A stretch of DNA of 64,000 bases from Artemia franciscana (taxonomy: Eukaryota > Arthropoda > Branchiopoda > Anostraca > Artemiidae): NCBI RefSeq assembly GCF_032884065.1, contig NC_088865.1, positions 42,411,051-42,475,050 on the forward strand. The letters run 5' to 3'. This document shows positions 58,866 through 64,000 of the stretch, piece after piece. Below the pieces are notes generated by a model that did not search any database, had not been told where the DNA came from, and saw nothing but the letters and a program-made list of their open reading frames with translations. The translations under genes were made by a program, and so were the position numbers. Numbering within the stretch: position 1 is the first letter of the stretch; each line of letters begins with the position of its first letter.

Positions 58866-59466
58866 TTTTAACATAGATAAGGTAAACAACCCCTCCTACC
58901 TTATACATAAGTACTTGCATAAAGATTAGCGTCAATAGTGGGCTAAAATCACTTTTTAGAATGTAAAATAATCACAAGAAGGATAAAGGGCAAGGCCAAG
59001 ATATAATACGATGTACTAAATAAAGTTGGAATCGTTTTAAACAGATGGCGAAAAGGTATGTTTTTTAGGTGATGAAAATTACCCGAAAAAACATAAAATG
59101 ATTGTTATAAAAATTTTAAGAAAATTGGAGAAGCTATTAGGCTAAATTTTTGCCGTTTTGGTCATCGTGGTACTTTCAATGTCCTCAGTTCCTAATTAAT
59201 CAGAAGAGCCCGATAAACATAAAATTTTATCCTGCTTTGCCAGAACTATATTCTCAACTAATTTTAAATACTTTGAATTGCTTAAAGTCATCTCATGGAG
59301 CCAATTACACCACGCTATGAAAGCTATAAAAATATGATGAAATAAGTGATAATGCTTTTAGCAGATTGGATTCAATCTTGACTTTATATCTGTTCAATTA
59401 GTTTATTTGAGATTTTTTGTTCTAATATTTGGAATTAATATTCCCTTTCCAAAGTTTTCAACTTCC

Positions 59467-59628
59467 TAGCAATGTAGATACTACCCTGACTGTCCATATT
59501 ATGTTTTTTAATTTTTTATTTAGCAATGAAGATGCTAACCTGACTGTCTATATATGTTTTTTATTTTTTATTTAGCAATGAAGATAATACCCTTACTGTC
59601 CATATAATGTTTTAAATTTTTTATTTAC
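59467..59628. repeat. ~53-bp tandem repeat, three units
   Basis: Units start with TAGCAATGAAGATA or TAGCAATGTAGATA near 59467, 59521 and 59573. Each runs through 'cctgactgtccatat' and 'atgttttttaattttttatt'. Confidence 0.85.
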
Positions 59629-60319
59629 AAAATCAAATGGTCAAGGAGGCAGGGATATAAGCAGGGAGAAGTTTATAAGGTCACTGAAATCTTTTTATTT
59701 TTTGTCACCTGTATAAAAATTTACAAGTGTTTCAAAACTAGTCGAAAGTTCAACATTTCCCAGTGCAAATACACAAAATATTTTTACAGATTTTTAGGAC
59801 TTCTTGTTGTGTTTCAAAACCTAATTTGAAACAAAATTATAGAGCAATGGCCCTGAAGGTCGGCGTATATTTCTGAAATCGTCAATGTTTTCGCTACGGA
59901 GACTGCTCCTGTGGGTTGTTTACGATGCATCGAAAAAGTAGTCACATCACCCATCATATCAAACACAATAAAATTTATTTCACATGCCTGCTTAATTTAT
60001 GCTACTTTTTGTAACCATTGAATATCTCTGCACCAAGGATGGGTCATCGTTGCACAAACTTTGGATTTATCGCTGAATTGTGGAATATATGTCATCACGT
60101 CCTATATGAAAAATACATCCTAGGATTTCATAATATTACACTTGAGCAAAAAATAAGGATTTTTAGCTTTCCGCAGCATCAGTTTTCATTCAAGGATTAA
60201 AACAAAAAAAAGTTTTATCCTTATTTCACTATTTTTCTCAAATTTGGTATATACAGTAAAAAATTATGTTTAGTAGTCGTTATACTAGAGGCACGTCTCT
60301 TCTACTTGCTATAAATAAA
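59629..60319. other. No gene seen (transporter intron)
   Basis: A 60-codon plus-strand frame (60018-60200) has no recognisable domain. Otherwise AT-rich. Confidence 0.45.
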
Positions 60320-61418
60320 AAAAACTAGTTTTTTTAACTGAAAGTAAGGAGCGACATTAAAACTTAAAACGAACAGAAATTACTTCGTATATGAAAGAGG
60401 CTGCTTCCTCATCAACGCCCCGCTGTTTACGCTAAAGTTTGACTCTTTCTCTCAACTCTTCTTTTTAAAACAGTAAAAAACTTTAGCGTAAAGAGCGGGG
60501 CGTTGATGAGGAAGCAGCCTCTTTCATATACGAAGTAATTTCTGTTCGTTTTAAGTTTTAATATCGCTCCTTACTTTCAGTTAAAAAAACTAGTTTTTTT
60601 TATTTATTTCTGAACGTTTTTGAATTAATGCATGTTTGATTTTGGCTCTCCGCACATAAATTATTGAAATGAAATTAGTATATTAATTTTTTTTGGCTAA
60701 AACGTCTGTACACTTCCCCATAACCATTACTATATGTAAACACTGGTCAAAGTTTGTAACTTGCAGCCCCTCCCCCAGGAATTGTGGGGGAGTAAGTCAT
60801 TCCCAAAGACATAGTTATTATGGTTTTCGACTATGCGGAACAAAATGGCTATCTTAAAATTTTAATCTGTTGACTTTTGGAAAAAAATTAGCGTGGGAGG
60901 GGGCCTATTTGCCCTCCAATTTTTTTATCACTTAAAAAGGGCACTAGAACTTTTCATTTCCGTAAGAATGAGCCCTCTTGCGACACTCTAAGACCACTTG
61001 GTCGATACGATGACCCCTGGGGAAAAGAAAAAAACAACAACAAACAAACAAATAAACACGCGCCCGTGATTTGTCTTCTGGCAAAAAATATGAAATTCCA
61101 CATTTTTTTAGATAGGAGCTTGAAATTTTCGCTATAGAGTTCTCTGATATGCCGAATGCGATAGTGTGATTTTCGTTAAGATTCTATGACTTTTAGGGGA
61201 TGTTTCCCCCTTTTTTCCAAAATAGGGCAAATTTTCTCAGGCTCGTAACTTTTGATGACAAAGACTAAATTAATTGGAACTTATATATTTAGAATCAGCG
61301 TGAAAATTCGATTCTTTTGATGTATCTTTTAGCATCAAAATTCCGTTTTTTAGAGTTCCGATTACTATTGAGCCGGGTCGCCCCTTACTACAGTTCTTTA
61401 CCACGAACTGTTTGAAAA
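60320..61418 (+). mobile_element. Family A element, internal deletion of palindrome B
   Basis: An excellent palindrome A (about 60327-60598): 'aactgaaagtaaggagcgac' on the left is answered by 'tcgctccttactttcagtt' on the right, with 'aactttagcgtaaagagcgg' arms. The palindrome B region is missing. The body resumes at 'acgtctgtacacttcc' and reaches the terminus 'gagccgggtcgccccttact' and hairpin 'cagttctttaccacgaactg' at about 61418. Confidence 0.75.
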
Positions 61419-61759
61419 GAAAATAATTCGGTATTTCGGGGCTTCTGACATTATTAATCCTTTGCGGAAGTTAGGCTCAAAATTGAAAAAGGATTATATT
61501 TTTTCTCTGGGCCCCTTCCACCTCTTAGTTCGTTTATTTTCCCGTTAGTTTTCACCTGTTTTCGCTTTATAGTTGTGTTATCTCTTAGCAGTTCTTTCGT
61601 TAGTTGAGTTATGGTTGTGGTATATATGTTTTATCGCTCGTATAGTTATGTTATTTTCAAATTATACTCCATAATAGAGAGGCTCCGAACATCCAGTATT
61701 GTATATTAAGCTCTGAATTTGACGTTTTTTTCTAACGTGACCAGATTCGTCCTGCGCCC
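61419..61759. other. No gene seen between two family A copies
   Basis: Unique-looking sequence with pyrimidine-rich stretches ('gttagtt' repeats around 61555-61610). Confidence 0.4.
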
Positions 61760-62578
61760 TTTTCATTGAATTTTTTCCCCCATGGCGTATTTCTCCAAGG
61801 AAAGATCCTCCCACATAGCCCCCTCCCTCAACCCTACCCCCAAAACCAAAAAAATCCCCCTGAAAACGTCTGTACACTTCCCAATAACCATTATTATATG
61901 TAAAAACTGGTTGAAGTTTTTAACTTGCAGCCCCTCCCCCAGGAACTGTGGGTGAGTAAGTCACCCCCAAATACATAGTTATTATGATTTTCGACTATGT
62001 TGAACAAAATGGCCATCTCAAAATTTTGATCCGTTGACTTTTGGAAAAAAATGAGCGTGGGAGGGGGCCTAGATGCCCTCCAATTTTTTTGGTCACTTAA
62101 AAAGGGCACTAGAACTTTTCATTTCCGTTAGAATGAGCCCTCTTGCGACATTCTAGGACCACTTGGTCGATACGATGACCCCTGGGAAAAAAAAAAAAAA
62201 AAAAAAACAAACAAATAAACACGCACCCGTGATTTGTCTTCTGGCAAAAAATGCAAAATTCCACATTTTTGTAGATAGGAGCTTGAAACTTCTTCAGTAG
62301 GGTTCTCTGATACGCTGAATCTGATGGTGTCATTTTCGTTAAGATCCTACGACTTTTAGGGGGTGTTTCCCCCTATTTTCCTAAATAAGGCAAATTTTCC
62401 CAGGCTCGTAACTTTTGATGGGTAAGACTAAACTTGATGAAACTTATATATTTAAAATCAGCATTAAAATGCGATTCTTTTGATGTAGCTATTGATATCA
62501 AAATTCAATTTTTTAGAGTTTTGGTTACTATTGAGCCGGATCGCTCCTTACTACAGTTCGTTACCACGAACTGTTTGA
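61760..62578 (+). mobile_element. Family A element, 5'-truncated
   Basis: Starts within the body ('ctccaaggaaagatcctccc') and is otherwise close to the copies at 60700-61418 and 9690-10450. It ends with the perfect hairpin 'cagttcgttaccacgaactg'. It contains an A-run of about 20 at 62189-62208. Confidence 0.75.
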
Positions 62579-62901
62579 TGAAGCAACATGCTTCTATAAA
62601 TAAAATGGTGGATAAAATGGTGGTATCCAAATGGAAATTTTCTCACTTTTTGATAATACTGAGATATTTGAAACATATTTCAATTTTTTTTTTAGATGAA
62701 ACTTTTATTTTTATAAAGTAATGTAAAAGACCTTCATTTTTTATCCAATGGATTTGCAAACCATTGAAGTGATAAGTAGCTTTGTGTTTTTGTCCCTCAA
62801 CTAAGTAAGAAGTACCACAAGGACTAAGACTAGTATATCAAAATGTGTCCTTACTCACTCCTAAGGTAGTAAAAGTTATAAGTCAAAGCATTAAGGAATA
62901 C
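62579..62901. other. No gene seen; intron start
   Basis: Short AT-rich stretch that ends at the donor site of the exon at 62902. Confidence 0.5.
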
Positions 62902-63108
62902 CTGATGGAACCTTCAAGGCTTTCTCTAGTTCTTGGCAAACTGGGTTGAATATTATGATGAATGCACTGAAGACATGAGCTCCGATTAAGACCTGAGCAG
63001 CCACTGTCATCGGTCCTTGACTTAAATTGTTCAGGATGTTTGAATCGACACTGTCACCATATACATAATAGCCAGTTGTAGCCATTGGGAAATATATAAG
63101 CATCAGCC
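62902..63108 (-). CDS. Amino acid transporter, internal exon (5' exons off window)
   Basis: Acceptor 'gattatatttccag' precedes GGCTGATGC at 63108; donor ATCAG/GTATTC follows 62902. Phase 1 at both ends, so the exon enters as xGG-CTG. It encodes LMLIYFPMATTGYYVYGDSV, NILNNLSQGPMTVAAQVLIG and AHVFSAFIIIFNPVCQELEK. The TGY.VYGDS and NP..QELE motifs are typical of the Aa_trans family (SLC32/36/AVT-like), around transmembrane segments 6-8. An upstream ATG at 63130 is intronic, not an initiator, because the acceptor follows it. The N-terminal half must lie beyond 64000. Joined to 51641-51449 and 34731-34560 it gives a continuous C-terminal half of about 188 residues. Confidence 0.9.
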
Positions 63109-63179
63109 CTGGAAATATAATCCTCTTCATAACTTTCGAACAAACCTTTCATGTTTTTACACTTAATCTATATAGATAT

Positions 63180-63575
63180 TAAATAAAAAAAAACAATTTT
63201 TTTAACTGAAAGTAAGGAGCGACATTAAAACTTAAAACGAACTGAAATTACTCCGTGTATGAAAGGGGATGGTCCTCCCTCAACGTCCCGCTCTTTACGC
63301 AAAAGTTTTACTTTTTCTCTCAATTCTACTTTATTAAACAGTAAATAACTTTAGCGTAAAGAGCAAGACGTTGACGGAGGAACAGCCCCTTTCATACACG
63401 GAGTAGTTTCTGTTCGTTTTAAGTTTTAATGTTTAAGTTTTTTATATTTAAAATTAGCATAAAAATCCGATTTTTTTTATATATCTCTTGGTATCAAAAT
63501 TCCGTTTTTTAGAGTTTTGTTTACTATTGAGCCGGGTCGCTCATTACTACGGTTCATTACCACGAACTGTTTGAT
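63180..63575 (+). mobile_element. Family A deletion derivative
   Basis: Palindrome A (about 63192-63430, 'aactgaaagtaaggagcgac' to 'gttttaagttttaatgttt') joined directly to the family's last 140 bases ('tattgagccgggtcgctcat', hairpin 'ggttcattaccacgaactg'). Lies 72 bases upstream of the transporter exon's acceptor. Confidence 0.7.
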
Positions 63576-63620
63576 GAGATTATCTGATGGTTATCAATTG
63601 AAAAAAAATCAAGGCCATTA

Positions 63621-63624
<4 letters not shown>

Positions 63625-63671
<47 letters not shown>
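63625..63671. repeat. (TA)n microsatellite
   Basis: About 23 TA units. Confidence 0.9.
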
Positions 63672-63673
<2 letters not shown>

Positions 63674-64000
63674 CAAAGAAGGGGGTGTAAAAAAGTATAT
63701 AGAGTGGTAACAGGTGAGCTGCTGGGGTTTGGAATATCAAGAATCCTCAAACCAAAACATTAGAAACTAATTGCATATTTACTTTTTGGACCTTCATAAA
63801 TTAATTATAAATAATATGCAAGCCATTTTATTCACACGAATAATTCATACCCAAGCCATTTTATTACTTTTTTTATACTTATCGCTACCAGACATACTGA
63901 ATGAGCTTTTAATGATACCTAGTCATTTAGTGGATTATGTCTGTTCCACTTTTACTTTAAGTCCCCCATCCCACCAAAAAAGTGTCTGCTTACAGTAACC
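63672..64000. other. No gene seen
   Basis: AT-rich sequence, probably the preceding intron of the transporter gene. A 75-codon plus-strand frame has no recognisable domain. Confidence 0.4.

Noticed and set aside
63109-63130. ATG at 63130 as the start of the transporter
   Set aside because: A strong acceptor (ttatatttccag) lies between it and the conserved coding part, and the family needs several membrane segments upstream; the protein cannot start here.

Overview
The window looks like a repeat-rich, AT-rich arthropod nuclear genome, most likely a crustacean. The evidence is a variant ionotropic receptor (IR) gene, long introns, TATA plus TCAGT-type initiators at two candidate promoters, and many decayed non-LTR retrotransposons and palindromic DNA elements. 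A brine shrimp (Artemia) is my guess from the general character of the repeats; nothing in the window proves it. About 95% of the sequence is non-coding.

Two host loci can be supported, both on the minus strand. (1) An IR locus spans about 11.0-25.9 kb. One exon (12215-11185) encodes most of the ligand-gated channel. Two paralogous first exons (15915-15180 and 25604-24860) each carry a start codon, a signal peptide and the S1 half of the ligand-binding region. Both donors are phase 1 and fit the single downstream exon, and both have a TATA-like box 30 bases upstream of a TCAGTT initiator. The locus therefore looks like one gene with alternative promoters and first exons, although a tandem duplicate that lost its second exon is also possible. 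(2) An amino acid transporter gene (Aa_trans/SLC32-36-AVT type) runs from beyond the right edge to 34560. Its last three exons (63108-62902, 51641-51449, 34731-34560) join in frame across introns of about 11.3 and 16.7 kb.

The last transporter intron holds the most striking structure: an 11.9-kb foldback element (35784-47722) with AGTAGTGA termini and an imperfect 6-bp target duplication. Its arms carry, from outside inwards, a long terminal inverted repeat, arrays rich in ACGTAATGACG and CACGTG, a 0.8-kb conserved block, two direct repeats of about 0.3 kb, and kilobases of a roughly 35-bp satellite. The satellite runs in opposite orientations on the two sides of an 80-bp spacer. The element sits inside an older LINE copy and carries a younger LINE in its left arm, so the insertion order can be read off.

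The rest is a mosaic. There is a palindromic element family (called family A here) with full-length copies at 8845-10460 and 19616-21315 and several deletion derivatives. A second dispersed family (family B) often lies near it. There are MITE-like elements with readable target duplications, LINE fragments whose 3' tails are (TAC/TAG)n microsatellites, a TA-flanked element with a 290-bp internal tandem repeat, an inverted GC-rich minisatellite, and one 100-base assembly gap. I saw no tRNA, rRNA or CRISPR array.
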